A DNA stretch of 64,000 nt, from positions 1 to 64,000 of the forward strand of contig JAFWLP010000028.1 in assembly GCA_017511005.1 (NCBI GenBank), given 5' to 3'. Every line of letters starts with the position of its first letter. Positions within the stretch are counted from its first letter, which is position 1. Below, piece after piece: positions 1 to 8,121 of the stretch. Position numbers and translations under genes: made by a program. This DNA comes from Clostridiales bacterium. GTDB taxonomy: Bacteria > Bacillota > Clostridia > Saccharofermentanales > Saccharofermentanaceae. The notes below the pieces were generated by a model. That model made no database searches. It worked only from the letters and a program-made list of their open reading frames with translations, and was not told the DNA's origin.

Positions 1-504
1 ATCGATTCTCTTGAAGAAGGAATGATATTGGATTTCACAGGCTGGTTAGAACTTAACACAGTAACGGTTCAGTCTGTTGATACCATGATAATTGAACCAT
101 ATTCATATATGGGCACAGACTATACAGGTGAGGTAGTTAATCTGACAACTGATAAAGGAAATATCAGTTTTTGCAAAGTTGATGGAGTTGATACATGGAA
201 AGCGTTAATTATGCCTCATTCTGAACCGCTAAGAATGTACAATAATCCGGTTAGTGTAAATGTTGCAGATGACTGCATTATTTATGATGCAGTTTCTGTC
301 CTTAATTCAATTGATCTAAACAGTTCGGAAACATCTCAAATTGATTTACAAGCCGTTAGTGATTTTTCTGACAAAGAAATGACAAAAGGTGTAACTGTCA
401 GCATCAAAGATTTCTTTGATAAATGGCATTGTGACAGATTTGATTATACAGTGGTCAAGATTGAAAACAACGCTGTTACTGAAGTGTATTTTTGGCATAG
501 TTAA
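1..504 (+). CDS. hypothetical protein, 5' end outside window
   Basis: The frame is open from base 1 and runs through the ATG at 22 without a stop, so the gene very probably begins before the window. At least 167 residues are visible. An internal start at 22 is possible, but GAAGGA sits directly against that ATG, too close for a normal ribosome binding site. The product is acidic, with no transmembrane segment or signal peptide in the visible part, and I recognise no family. It lies ahead of two small membrane protein genes on the same strand; 139 bases separate it from the next start. Confidence 0.6.
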   Translation: MDSLEEGMILDFTGWLELNTVTVQSVDTMIIEPYSYMGTDYTGEVVNLTTDKGNISFCKVDGVDTWKALIMPHSEPLRMYNNPVSVNVADDCIIYDAVSVLNSIDLNSSETSQIDLQAVSDFSDKEMTKGVTVSIKDFFDKWHCDRFDYTVVKIENNAVTEVYFWHS

Positions 505-643
505 CAACTTAATAAAAAGAGGTATTGACAAAGATTCTTAAAGAAAGTTTTGGATGAACGGGGTTGAAATGGTCGCAATAAGGGGATATTGTAGTAAATA
601 ATAAAATAACTTTGATATCAGAAGAAAGTGAAACAGCGTTACA

Positions 644-1273
644 ATGAAAAGCCAGTTGAAAGTAACAATAATTGTTTGCAGTGTGTTTCTGATTGTTACT
701 ACTTTATTGATGCTTTTTGTTGCGTATATTTCGACACCCTCTATCGATCTAAAAAAAGTTTTGTGTGTCCCCGTGTCCGTTAAAAAAGTTCCGGAAGATC
801 AGGATATCTTGGTTCAGATCGAACCATGCGGATTGATGCCTCACGGCTGGAATGATGAAGAGCATGAACTGAGCCTGAATGATATTAATAGAGGCTGGAT
901 TACCGACTATTATGACGGAAAATGCCGGCTTGTATTTTTGAAGGAAGATTCAACCGGGAGTGAAGATGTTTTTGGGAACTATAAATCCTATGGACGCAAT
1001 AAAGAATACTATTATGCGGAAATAGTTCCCCGAAACAGAGTCGTCTTAAAGAATCCTTTGGACTTGTCTAAGATCAAAAATGCCACATCTGATCCGTTCT
1101 CAGAAGAATCACACAAGAATTCCTGTTTTATCGTAGCCGACTATGCCATTCCAACATATACCTGGTATATGAAGTTAACTAAGTGGTTATTGATTGCAAA
1201 TGTAGTGTTTATATTATTTGCGGTGGTTTTCAATGTCTGCATAAGCAGCATAAAGAAAAGCAAGAGGTATTAG
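644..1273 (+). CDS. hypothetical protein with a membrane segment at each end
   Basis: 209 residues. A hydrophobic segment at about residues 8-29 and another at about 181-202 flank a charged, probably extracytoplasmic middle region, followed by a short basic tail. No family recognised. The stop is one base ahead of the next start, so the two genes are probably co-translated. The ribosome binding site (GAAAGTG) is weak. A known topology of this type is a two-pass protein with one large outer loop; function is open. Confidence 0.7.
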   Translation: MKSQLKVTIIVCSVFLIVTTLLMLFVAYISTPSIDLKKVLCVPVSVKKVPEDQDILVQIEPCGLMPHGWNDEEHELSLNDINRGWITDYYDGKCRLVFLKEDSTGSEDVFGNYKSYGRNKEYYYAEIVPRNRVVLKNPLDLSKIKNATSDPFSEESHKNSCFIVADYAIPTYTWYMKLTKWLLIANVVFILFAVVFNVCISSIKKSKRY

Positions 1274-1274
1274 T

Positions 1275-2087
1275 ATGGAAAAGATAAAGATACATAAATG
1301 GCTAATAGTACTTATAGTAATTGTTTCTATATGTCATGTCGTCTTATTATTTCCTCTTCCTTATGCTTTATCAGATGGTGGTTCTACTGGAGCCTGTTCG
1401 CTATTTGGACTTGGACTTATCTATGATGTGAGGAATTGTCATGAATTACGCAGCAGCGGTAAAGATATAGATGGAGTAAATTACCATTACGAGCCTTCAA
1501 CGGTGAGATATAATGTCGGGAACCGAGTTTCAATCTTTGGCTTTGTTGTATTTGATAATACTCAACTTGATTCGCCTTTGGACGAGCATTTAAAATATGA
1601 GGAAGAAGTTAAAGAACTTATCGACTATTACAATTCACATCGGGTAAATGACGTTGAACTGAGAAGCATTTTTGTAAGAGAGTGTGATTCGCTCCGTTAT
1701 GTTAATTTAGCTTTTTGTGAAATTGATAAAATAGAAGTTTCGGATGAAATCGTTAAAGTCATGAAAGGATATCTTGATGAAAATCCTGATAGTTTTCTTT
1801 ATAAAGATTTCAAACTGACAATTTCTGCTAGACATAATGAATTGGTCGAAAAAAAACTAAACTCCGAAGCATGGGAAGTGTATGAAGCAGAATATGAACT
1901 TAGCCTTCCCGATAAATCTATAACAGAACTCACCCTGTCACCTGCCATGATTCCCGACACAGTTCCGATAGGATATGATTTTGAAGATGTGCAAAAGATT
2001 TCTTTTGTTATTGTTAGTTCAGTCAGTGAAGATAAAGAAATAATTTTGAGAAGCATGTATCCGAATGCAGAAATAGCATCTGAGTGA
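1275..2087 (+). CDS. hypothetical membrane-anchored protein
   Basis: 270 residues with an N-terminal hydrophobic segment (about residues 9-30) that could be a signal anchor. The rest is soluble and acidic, without a lipobox and without a motif I recognise. It starts one base after the preceding stop, so it is likely the second gene of a two-gene unit that ends at the hairpin terminator at 2122-2158. The pairing of two membrane-anchored proteins of unknown family suggests a small envelope module, but that is inference. Confidence 0.7.
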   Translation: MEKIKIHKWLIVLIVIVSICHVVLLFPLPYALSDGGSTGACSLFGLGLIYDVRNCHELRSSGKDIDGVNYHYEPSTVRYNVGNRVSIFGFVVFDNTQLDSPLDEHLKYEEEVKELIDYYNSHRVNDVELRSIFVRECDSLRYVNLAFCEIDKIEVSDEIVKVMKGYLDENPDSFLYKDFKLTISARHNELVEKKLNSEAWEVYEAEYELSLPDKSITELTLSPAMIPDTVPIGYDFEDVQKISFVIVSSVSEDKEIILRSMYPNAEIASE

Positions 2088-2121
2088 TATATCGAAAAAG
2101 TTTTATAACTGCATATATTTA

Positions 2122-2158
2122 GAAACGACCGGTTATAATGCCGGTCGTTTCTTGTTTT
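2122..2158 (+). terminator. Rho-independent terminator
   Basis: A perfect 10-bp stem AAACGACCGG / CCGGTCGTTT with an 8-nt loop is followed by a T-rich run. It lies 35 bases after the stop of the 1275-2087 gene. Confidence 0.75.
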
Positions 2159-2172
2159 GGGCGTACCTTTTA

Positions 2173-2192
2173 TTTGTCGTAAGTTTGTCGTA
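2173..2192. repeat. tandem TTTGTCGTA repeats beside the tRNA
   Basis: Two copies of TTTGTCGTA (2173-2181 and 2184-2192) lie in the downstream flank of the tRNA-Ala gene. A third copy is at 9441-9449, next to a sequence that matches a tRNA T-arm. Short repeats of this kind can be arm sites of integrases, but no integrase gene is in the window. Confidence 0.4.
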
Positions 2193-2267
2193 AATTGTGC
2201 TTTCAAGAACCATAATGGCTTTACAAACACTTATTTTATTGACTTTTCACGACTAGTACCATGTAAT

Positions 2268-2342
2268 TGGTGGAGCATACGGGACTTGAACCCGTGACCC
2301 CCACACTGCCAGTGTGATGCGCTCCCACTGCGCTAATGCCCC
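2268..2342 (-). tRNA. tRNA-Ala (anticodon GGC)
   Basis: 75 nt including an encoded CCA. Reading the minus strand: acceptor GGGGCAT/ATGCTCC, D-stem GCGC/GCGC, anticodon stem TCACA/TGTGG around the loop CTGGCAG, variable loop GGGTC, T-arm ACGGG TTCAAGT CCCGT. The anticodon GGC reads the alanine codon GCC. The third acceptor pair is G3:U70, the classic identity element for alanyl-tRNA synthetase, which supports the assignment independently of the anticodon. Confidence 0.97.
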
Positions 2343-2457
2343 GTACGGACAGATTATACTTGGCGGAAATTCATCTGGCAACAATAAGATTGTGAAAAAT
2401 GAAATTCGGTATAACCCTTTTTCATAATCAACTTAAGATTATATAAACACAGGCTTA

Positions 2458-3999
2458 TCATTCCTCCAGGAATCCTTCAGGGAAATCATCATGCTGGTCT
2501 GCCATGAAGGCCTCTTCCATCTCTTCCTCTTCCGTTTTAGGTGCTTCAGGTTCATCGGCATCTTCCGATTCATCATTCTTTGTTATGCTTTCCGGTTCCT
2601 TCGGGTCTTTTGGATCAGGTTCATAGAACAATGTCTTTGAGGGGATCCACCATACGGAGTCTTTACCGGTAGCACCGTGACGGTTTTTTGAAAGATATAT
2701 AAAAGCCGGCATTGCCTCGTTGATATCGATCTTTTTCTGTTCCTGTTCGGGCATCGAAGGCGTGTTTCCGTTGTTGTTCTCGCCATAGTAATCGGGTCTG
2801 TCCACGAACATTACGGTATCGGCATCCTGTTCTATTGCACCTGAATCCTTGAGATCGGCCAATTGCGGGGTATGGTCGTTTCTTTTTGCGGTATCCCTTG
2901 AGACTTGGGCAAGAGCTATTATCGGGACTTTCAGTTCCTTTGCCAGACGTTTAAGCTGGTTAGATATGGCAGTGACCTCCTCATATCTGGATCTGCCGGA
3001 CATCTCCTTCAGATGTATGAGCTGCAGATAGTCCACTATTATCAGCCTAGGCGGATTGCCTGAAGATATCAGCTGCTGAATGGAAGTCTTTATAGAGTCC
3101 GGGGTCGTATTGGAACTGTCATCGAGATATATGGGGTATTCGGAAAGCTTCATTAGGGCATTGTCTATCTGCATTTTATCTGCATCTGACAGTTTCTTTG
3201 AACTCAGTATTTCATTTAATGGCTTGTTCATGGCAGAGGATAAAAGACGCGTATTGATCTCGTCCTTGCTCATCTCCACGGAAAAGATTGCGACAGTCTT
3301 GTTGTTTGCCGCGACGTTTACGGCCATGTTGACGGCCAGAGCGGATTTGCCCATGGCAGGACGCGCTGCAAGAATGTTAAGTGATCCCGGTCTTAATCCC
3401 CCGAGCATGGAGTCGAGTTTGGGGAATCCTACCTTTATCTTGCGGCCGGCGTTTTCATCATTAAGCTCGGCCATGATACGGGTCATGGTGGTTTTCAGGC
3501 TGCTTGAGAGCTTTTCAAGGCCGGCAGTATTGCCTTCGGGTCTTATCTTAGTGAGCTCAGAGATTGCTCGATCCAACACTTCATCGGATCTCCGGTTGCC
3601 TTTAAGAGCCGCCCTTTTTATCTCGTCTGCAGCACTTACGATCTTATGGATCGTGCTCCTCTCCTTTATCGCTTCGATATAGCCGTCAAGAGCGGAGGAA
3701 ACAGCGGTCATATCACCGATACGGTAAACATAGCGCTGGCCGCCCGCTTTATCTGCGAGGTTGCGTCTTTCGAGCTCGCTCATGACGGTAAACCTGTCTA
3801 TCTGGGCGTTCGCGAAAAACATATCCATTACAACCATAAATATCAGCTTATTCCTGTTGTCAGTAAAATCGTCTGAGGTGATCTTGTTCCAGGAGGCTTC
3901 CAATATTGCATTGTTCTTTCTCATGCATAAAGAAAGCAGTGCCATCTCGACATCGATATCGTTAGTGTATTCTTCTATGAGATTATCCATATTTTCCAT
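2458..3999 (-). CDS. dnaB: replicative DNA helicase DnaB
   Basis: 513 residues. The N-terminal primase-binding domain spans about 10-150; the RecA-like motor follows, with Walker A ARPAMGKSA, a Walker B ending LIIVDYLQL, and the SGAIEQDAD loop. It should unwind DNA 5'-3' ahead of the replisome as a ring hexamer. The start is supported by GAGGAGAG 9 nt upstream of ATG. The last 60-70 residues form an unusually long, acidic, proline-rich tail. It stands alone here, between a tRNA and unknown genes, and not with rplI as in many Firmicutes; whether it is the only dnaB of the genome cannot be seen. Confidence 0.95.
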   Translation of the reverse strand: MENMDNLIEEYTNDIDVEMALLSLCMRKNNAILEASWNKITSDDFTDNRNKLIFMVVMDMFFANAQIDRFTVMSELERRNLADKAGGQRYVYRIGDMTAVSSALDGYIEAIKERSTIHKIVSAADEIKRAALKGNRRSDEVLDRAISELTKIRPEGNTAGLEKLSSSLKTTMTRIMAELNDENAGRKIKVGFPKLDSMLGGLRPGSLNILAARPAMGKSALAVNMAVNVAANNKTVAIFSVEMSKDEINTRLLSSAMNKPLNEILSSKKLSDADKMQIDNALMKLSEYPIYLDDSSNTTPDSIKTSIQQLISSGNPPRLIIVDYLQLIHLKEMSGRSRYEEVTAISNQLKRLAKELKVPIIALAQVSRDTAKRNDHTPQLADLKDSGAIEQDADTVMFVDRPDYYGENNNGNTPSMPEQEQKKIDINEAMPAFIYLSKNRHGATGKDSVWWIPSKTLFYEPDPKDPKEPESITKNDESEDADEPEAPKTEEEEMEEAFMADQHDDFPEGFLEE

Positions 4000-4091
4000 T
4001 TACAGCTCTCCTCTTTTCTCTGGGTTATGGATTCATTTTAGAAATCTTTAGGTCCCGTTTTTATGACAAAAGTTTGGTTTTGGGGACAGTT

Positions 4092-4511
4092 TTACGAATC
4101 TTCCGATTCACCGTTTTGCGAAAAATTAAGCCAGCTTGTAACAGGATCCTTGCAACTGATATTTGAATAAAAAAGCGAGCTTAAAACAAAGCCGCAGAAC
4201 TCTGCCACTTTCTTTCTTTCTGTCACATCGAAATCGCATATCTTATCGACATTTGCTTCCTGGCAAAGCTCGTTTAACAAGCTGCAGGCGTTGATGGCAG
4301 CATCGTGAGCATCACTTCTTAACTTGTTCCAAAACCTCGTATCATGATACGAAATTCCTTCCTCAGGGTGAAACGTTCCAAGAAAACCGAGCTGTTCTTC
4401 TACAACGAGCACAGAATAGATTTTAATAGTTTCAATGCAAGCTATTGCTTCAGGCCGTTTATCAATGGGCAGCGCTTTATATAGTTCCATTAATCGTTTA
4501 ATTAAATCCAT
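4092..4511 (-). CDS. hypothetical protein, possibly DUF3232-like
   Basis: 139 residues, mostly helical in composition, without membrane segments. The centre (WNKLRSDAHDAAINACSLLN) faintly resembles the DUF3232 family of small Firmicutes proteins of unknown role, a comparison from memory and not a firm call. GAGGTAATATC precedes the ATG. The promoter carries copy 1 of the shared 20-bp box (4548-4567) with its -10 at 4533-4538, so transcription should begin about 20 bases before the start codon. Confidence 0.7.
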   Translation of the reverse strand: MDLIKRLMELYKALPIDKRPEAIACIETIKIYSVLVVEEQLGFLGTFHPEEGISYHDTRFWNKLRSDAHDAAINACSLLNELCQEANVDKICDFDVTERKKVAEFCGFVLSSLFYSNISCKDPVTSWLNFSQNGESEDS

Positions 4512-4532
4512 ATGATATTACCTCGCACTATC

Positions 4533-4567
4533 AGGATAATTCTAGCGATGGGGCAAATAATGTTCAC
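4533..4567 (-). promoter_or_regulatory. shared-box promoter, copy 1
   Basis: On the minus strand the box (4548-4567) ends TTTGCCCCAT; nine bases later comes TATCCT (4533-4538). It drives the 4092-4511 gene. This copy begins GTG, not ATG. Confidence 0.6.
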
Positions 4568-4571
4568 AAGA

Positions 4572-5153
4572 TTAGACTGCCTTGATGTTTTCCGTCAGGA
4601 TGCCACAGACTTCACCGTTTTCGTTAAATTCCTTAACGATCCGCTTCACCTTTATGTTTCCCAAACCATAATTGCTGCAAACATAATTCATCGACTTCTT
4701 TTCATGACAGCACTTGATTACCACCAGAGCGCTCTCGATACTCTGATCCGCCATCTGACTGACTTTATCCCAGAACTGACCCGTTAATCCCGAACAGTCA
4801 GGATCCGCACATCCATTCGGCAGAAACCGGATGCCAAGCGTTCCTGAATAATACTCACCTATCAGTTCGCAGGCTCTGTGGATGTAACGCCTTAAAGACC
4901 TTGGCGTATAGTGTGTCCTTCTTGCCACTTTAATCTCGGAATAGCAGGACTCGAGATATGCCATTGCCGCTTTATACTCGTGATCACGCATATTGCCGGC
5001 TGCATACGCCAGCGCATCACTCAGTTTATCCCTGATAAATGCATAAGTGACAGCATGTCCGGCAAAACCGTGATCGGCAAGCTTTCTTACAGTTTCATTT
5101 AAAAGACGCGGCCTTCTGAACAGGTCTTTTACTGTGCAGGCAAAGACAATCAT
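4572..5153 (-). CDS. hypothetical protein
   Basis: 193 residues, basic N-terminal half, no membrane segment, helical in character. It contains scattered cysteines (CADPDCSGL near residue 113 and CCHEK later) but no clear zinc-binding pair, and I do not recognise the family. Its ATG overlaps the stop of the upstream gene (ATGA), so the two are translationally coupled and probably act together. Both depend on the box promoter at 5607-5641. Confidence 0.65.
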   Translation of the reverse strand: MIVFACTVKDLFRRPRLLNETVRKLADHGFAGHAVTYAFIRDKLSDALAYAAGNMRDHEYKAAMAYLESCYSEIKVARRTHYTPRSLRRYIHRACELIGEYYSGTLGIRFLPNGCADPDCSGLTGQFWDKVSQMADQSIESALVVIKCCHEKKSMNYVCSNYGLGNIKVKRIVKEFNENGEVCGILTENIKAV

Positions 5154-5563
5154 GAATGGACCTCTATAAGATCGGGCCTGCTAATCCGGAATACCGGTTC
5201 CAAAGAGTAAAAATATTCTTCAATGGAGATCTGACCGTCAATGATCTCTTCCTTATTGTTTGTTTCCAGAAAAGAATCCACCCGGATCCCGTATCTTCTA
5301 ATCAATACGCATTTTAGTGACTTGATCATGCTCTCATACCAGCCTTTTGACGAACAATCCGATATAGACGGATAGCTCGGATTGATCCACACCGATACAG
5401 GCAATACTTCATATTTATATCTTTCAATCTTCTCACGAAAATCTATTTCTTCGATGCAGTCGTTATATGAATCAATCCGCATCAGGAGATCGCAGATTTT
5501 TTCCCAATCTGAACAATCGCGGATTCCGCGCAAATAAACTTTAAATATCGTAAGGTATCTCAT
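5150..5563 (-). CDS. hypothetical protein, first gene of a coupled pair
   Basis: 137 residues from the ATG at 5563 (MRYLTIFKVYLRG...). The open frame runs further upstream to 5797, but this start is chosen because AGGAG lies 8 nt before it and because the box promoter at 5607-5641 would start transcription downstream of the earlier candidate codons. No family recognised; there is no membrane segment. The stop overlaps the next start by ATGA, which indicates coupling to the 4572-5153 gene. Confidence 0.65.
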   Translation of the reverse strand: MRYLTIFKVYLRGIRDCSDWEKICDLLMRIDSYNDCIEEIDFREKIERYKYEVLPVSVWINPSYPSISDCSSKGWYESMIKSLKCVLIRRYGIRVDSFLETNNKEEIIDGQISIEEYFYSLEPVFRISRPDLIEVHS

Positions 5564-5606
5564 AGGGGCAACTCCTGAAAACTCTGGTTTATTCTTTCCC
5601 AAATTC

Positions 5607-5641
5607 AGATTAACCTTTGCCATGGGGAATTTATGCCCCAT
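5607..5641 (-). promoter_or_regulatory. shared-box promoter, copy 2
   Basis: The box at 5622-5641 is a perfect inverted repeat, ATGGGG-N8-CCCCAT. Nine bases further on the minus strand is the -10 TAATCT (5607-5612). The predicted start of transcription is about 35 bases before the ATG at 5563. Confidence 0.65.
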
Positions 5642-5691
5642 CACACTTATAAGGCGAAAACAAACTGTCATGAGTATAGATATCCCTTTCC

Positions 5692-5726
5692 ATGCGCCAT
5701 TTTTGTCCCATTGAACCCGATAACAT
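5692..5726 (+). promoter_or_regulatory. shared-box promoter, copy 3
   Basis: The box ATGCGCCATTTTTGTCCCAT (5692-5711) is followed after nine bases by TAACAT (5721-5726). It is divergent from copy 2 and drives the broken gene at 5759. Confidence 0.65.
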
Positions 5727-5758
5727 ATCCTCAAACGAGATAATTGGAGGGCGCGATA

Positions 5759-6519
5759 ATGAGAACTACAAAAGATGCGATCAAAAAGTTCAAGCATATC
5801 TGCTGGTATCCTTCGGCAGGAAAAGACTTAAGGCCGCTGTTGTTCATATCTGATTGGAATTACAAGAAGAACAATGTACCAATGGATGAAGGCCAGGAAT
5901 TTCCGGATCTTTTCATTCTTACGGACCTTTGCGGGTTCTTTGACAGTTATGGGGACTCCGATTGTTTAGGTGATGCCTATTATCAGCTCAATGATGGGTT
6001 CTGCGAACCGGGTTCCAGCCTGATCACGTATCGTATAAGAACAGTTCAACAGAGATCATCGTAAAGAAATTCGAGAAGCTGCAGGATCTCGATCTTCCTT
6101 TTAATCCGAAGTATGCGGCTATCGAGAAAGCATCTGATTACAATTCATCAATCCTGCTCAATGTTGAGGCAGTGTCACGGATCGATGATGTTGTTAACAG
6201 ATACAAGACATCGATCCTTTATGTGGCAGCTCTGAATGAGTATTTCGCCAACGATTTCCTCATTCCCAACGGGATTAGGACAGAATACCAGGTAATCGTG
6301 GCTTACGGTGGTTTCGGTGGTGGCCATTACGGTCCTCAATGGATTCCTCAGAAATATAAGGAATTTGGAACAAAGTATATTATTGGTTACGACTATGGCT
6401 GGCACCATCTGTCAGAAGACTATCCTGATAAGCCCGCTCCGCACTTTGAAGCACTTTACTGGATTGACGGAAAACAATGGTCTAAGGATATTCCGGTTAT
6501 CTGGTTCAGGCTTACGTGA
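5759..6519 (+). pseudogene. frameshifted gene of unknown function
   Basis: The ATG at 5759 has GGAGG upstream and opens a 101-codon frame ending at 6064. From about 6030 a second frame is open and runs without a break to 6519, with a sequence that reads as natural continuation. One small frame change near 6030-6060 would join them into a protein of about 250 residues. No slippery heptamer is visible at the junction, so a mutation or sequencing error is more likely than programmed frameshifting. The N-terminal part has the string ICWYPSAGKDLRPLLF, which I have seen in clostridial proteins of unknown function; the C-terminal part has YGGFGGGHYGP. Driven by box promoter copy 3. Confidence 0.65.
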
Positions 6520-6541
6520 TCACTAAGCACAAGTAAAAGAG

Positions 6542-6576
6542 ATGTGACATATTTGTCACCCGCACTGCAATATCAT
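6542..6576 (+). promoter_or_regulatory. shared-box promoter, copy 4
   Basis: The box ATGTGACATATTTGTCACCC (6542-6561) is the most divergent copy at its right end but holds an internal repeat GTGAC/GTCAC. TATCAT follows after exactly nine bases (6571-6576). It drives the 6622 gene. Confidence 0.5.
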
Positions 6577-6621
6577 AAAAACGAAAACAAAAACACATTT
6601 GAAATACAAAGGAGGTGTACC

Positions 6622-6906
6622 ATGGCAGTTACAGAGTTAGTCAGAGTTCATACAGCAAAAAAGCCTGATAAAAATTATGTTGAAAATCCTGCTATCGTCA
6701 AAGTTGCAAAGCTTGCTTTGATCCTGGCAGACAAGGACACTGACATCGATACGAAGTGTCTTTGTGTCAAAGCACTCGAAATATTTGAATACATTACCCC
6801 GGAGGAAGCAACTCAGCTCCTTATGTACAGAACAAATCTTGAAAGATTTTTCGATGATATCGAAGATGATGAAGACGACAAACAGGATACTGCAACTCCC
6901 TCTTAG
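6622..6906 (+). CDS. small acidic-tailed hypothetical protein
   Basis: 94 residues from the ATG at 6622, chosen because AAAGGAGG lies 5 nt upstream; the frame is open further upstream but has no other site. The body is helical and ends in a run of Asp/Glu (FFDDIEDDEDDK). No family recognised. It ends with TAG, which shows that TAG is an ordinary stop codon here. A hairpin terminator (6940-6963) follows, so it is a single-gene unit under box promoter copy 4. Confidence 0.75.
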   Translation: MAVTELVRVHTAKKPDKNYVENPAIVKVAKLALILADKDTDIDTKCLCVKALEIFEYITPEEATQLLMYRTNLERFFDDIEDDEDDKQDTATPS

Positions 6907-6939
6907 AGTTGCTAAAAGCATTATCTAATGTATCAGAAA

Positions 6940-6963
6940 GGGCATTTGACGATGCCCTTTTTT
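6940..6963 (+). terminator. Rho-independent terminator
   Basis: The stem GGGCAT/ATGCCC with a 6-nt loop is followed by six T. It ends the 6622-6906 transcript. Confidence 0.85.
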
Positions 6964-7032
6964 GCCGCACGAGAAACGATAATATACTTACAGGAAGATA
7001 ATGTTTTTGAATTGATCAAGGAGGCAAATAAC

Positions 7033-7287
7033 ATGGAAGAGAAAGAGCCGGGCTTCCCTGCCAACTGGGATGAGATCTGCTATGAAATCATGAAAAACAT
7101 CCTGATCGCCAAGTTCTCCGTTCCGGAGTTAAAAGACAAATTGAAAGCCACAGGTGATGCGGTTCTCATTGAAGGCAATAATCATCATGACAACCGCTGG
7201 GGCAACTGCATTTGTGACAGGAGCAAGAATAAGGAAGGACAGAATTGGCTCGGAAAGATCCTTATGGAAGTGAGGGATACATTATGA
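7033..7287 (+). pseudogene. NADAR-family protein, 5'-truncated copy
   Basis: 84 residues from an ATG with AAGGAGG 8 nt upstream. It matches only the C-terminal part of the NADAR (YbiA/RibX-like) family: the KATGDAVLIEGN segment, the DNRWG motif, and the closing WLGKILMEVRDTL. The N-terminal half, including the EAAFQAQK region of the active site, is missing. The family hydrolyses N-glycosidic bonds of riboflavin intermediates or removes ADP-ribose from guanine. This fragment is unlikely to be active alone. It is closely similar to the gene at 7417, whose C-terminus is lost instead. Confidence 0.75.
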
Positions 7288-7318
7288 GTTGGCTGTGTTA
7301 TGTAATCACCGTTCAAAT

Positions 7319-7343
7319 GCCGCTTCTTGCAAGCGGCTTTTTT
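7319..7343 (+). terminator. Rho-independent terminator
   Basis: A perfect 7-bp stem GCCGCTT/AAGCGGC with a 5-nt loop is followed by six T. It closes the truncated NADAR unit just before box promoter copy 5. Confidence 0.88.
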
Positions 7344-7344
7344 A

Positions 7345-7379
7345 ATGGTCAGATTTTGTCCCATGCCAATCGTTAATAT
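7345..7379 (+). promoter_or_regulatory. shared-box promoter, copy 5
   Basis: The box ATGGTCAGATTTTGTCCCAT (7345-7364) is followed after nine bases by TAATAT (7374-7379). It drives the second NADAR gene at 7417. Confidence 0.65.
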
Positions 7380-7416
7380 ATGTGTAGAAAACATAAAGAA
7401 AGCGGGGTTGTTTATC

Positions 7417-7836
7417 ATGGAAAACAATAATGAGATTCGAGTAATTGAAGAATTCAAGGGAGATTACAGATTTCTCTCGAACTTCTACAACAAGAGTGAT
7501 TTTGAATTTGAAGGTTTGACTTATCACTCTTCCGAGGCAGCTTTCCAGGCTCAGAAGTGTTCAACCGCAGAGGAAAAGATCAAGTATACAGAAGTAACAA
7601 ATCCGGTGGTTGCAAAGCGCATGGGCAAAAAGGAACCGGGCTTTCCTTCCAACTGGGATGAGATCAGCTATGGGATCATGAAGAGAATTCTCATGGCAAA
7701 GTTCTCCGTTCCGGAACTCAGGGAAAAGCTTAAGGCAACAGGTGATGCAGTTCTCATCGAAGGCAATAAGCATCATGACAACCGCTGGGGTAAATGCATG
7801 TGTGACAGCTGCAAGAATAAGGAAGGTCAGAATTAG
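7417..7836 (+). pseudogene. NADAR-family protein with in-frame TAG
   Basis: 139 residues up to a TAG at 7834-7836. The N-terminus (FLSNFY, then SSEAAFQAQK) and the NRWGKCMCDSCKN segment are intact and typical of NADAR N-glycosidases. After the TAG the same frame continues LGKILMEVRDSV to a TGA at 7873-7875, exactly the family's normal end; the sister copy at 7033 has TGG (Trp) at that codon. A TGG-to-TAG change therefore removed about 12 residues, and residual activity is uncertain. The start has GGGG 10 nt upstream. Confidence 0.8.
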
Positions 7837-7871
7837 CTCGGAAAGATTCTTATGGAGGTAAGAGATTCAGT

Positions 7872-8042
7872 ATGAAGCATGATGATAAAAACAAGAAGAT
7901 CAAAAACATTATTAAACTATTCCGTAATCATATGAATGCTGCAGATTATTTGTCGCAGGCATATGAGTATATTGAACTCGCAAACACTTTGCTCGGCATG
8001 GCTTATCAAGATGAATTTGCGAATACGTGCGAGATCGTTTAG
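7872..8042 (+). CDS. small hypothetical protein coupled to the NADAR frame
   Basis: 56 residues. Its ATG overlaps the original TGA stop of the NADAR frame (ATGA), so it was probably coupled to it before the nonsense mutation. The sequence is lysine-rich at the start (MKHDDKNKKIK) and then helical. It too ends at a TAG (8040-8042) after which the same frame stays open for 17 codons (RPQDAYSEMLRKYYERV) to a TAA at 8094-8096, so it may be a shortened version of a 74-residue protein. No family recognised. Confidence 0.5.
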   Translation: MKHDDKNKKIKNIIKLFRNHMNAADYLSQAYEYIELANTLLGMAYQDEFANTCEIV

Positions 8043-8121
8043 AGACCTCAGGATGCATATTCTGAGATGTTAAGAAAGTACTATGAACGCGTATAAACAA
8101 TCATAGGATGTAATAAAACGT

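Noticed and set aside
5623-5797. Longer N-terminus for the 5150-5563 gene
   Set aside because: The region contains the box promoter and would overlap the divergent gene; the ATG at 5563 has AGGAG at 8 nt.
6928-7032. Longer N-terminus for the truncated NADAR gene
   Set aside because: This start lies before the terminator hairpin at 6940-6963; the ATG at 7033 has a proper binding site.
7834-8042. Reassigned TAG codon in the genome
   Set aside because: Other genes here, for example 6622-6906, end naturally with TAG, so TAG is a normal stop.
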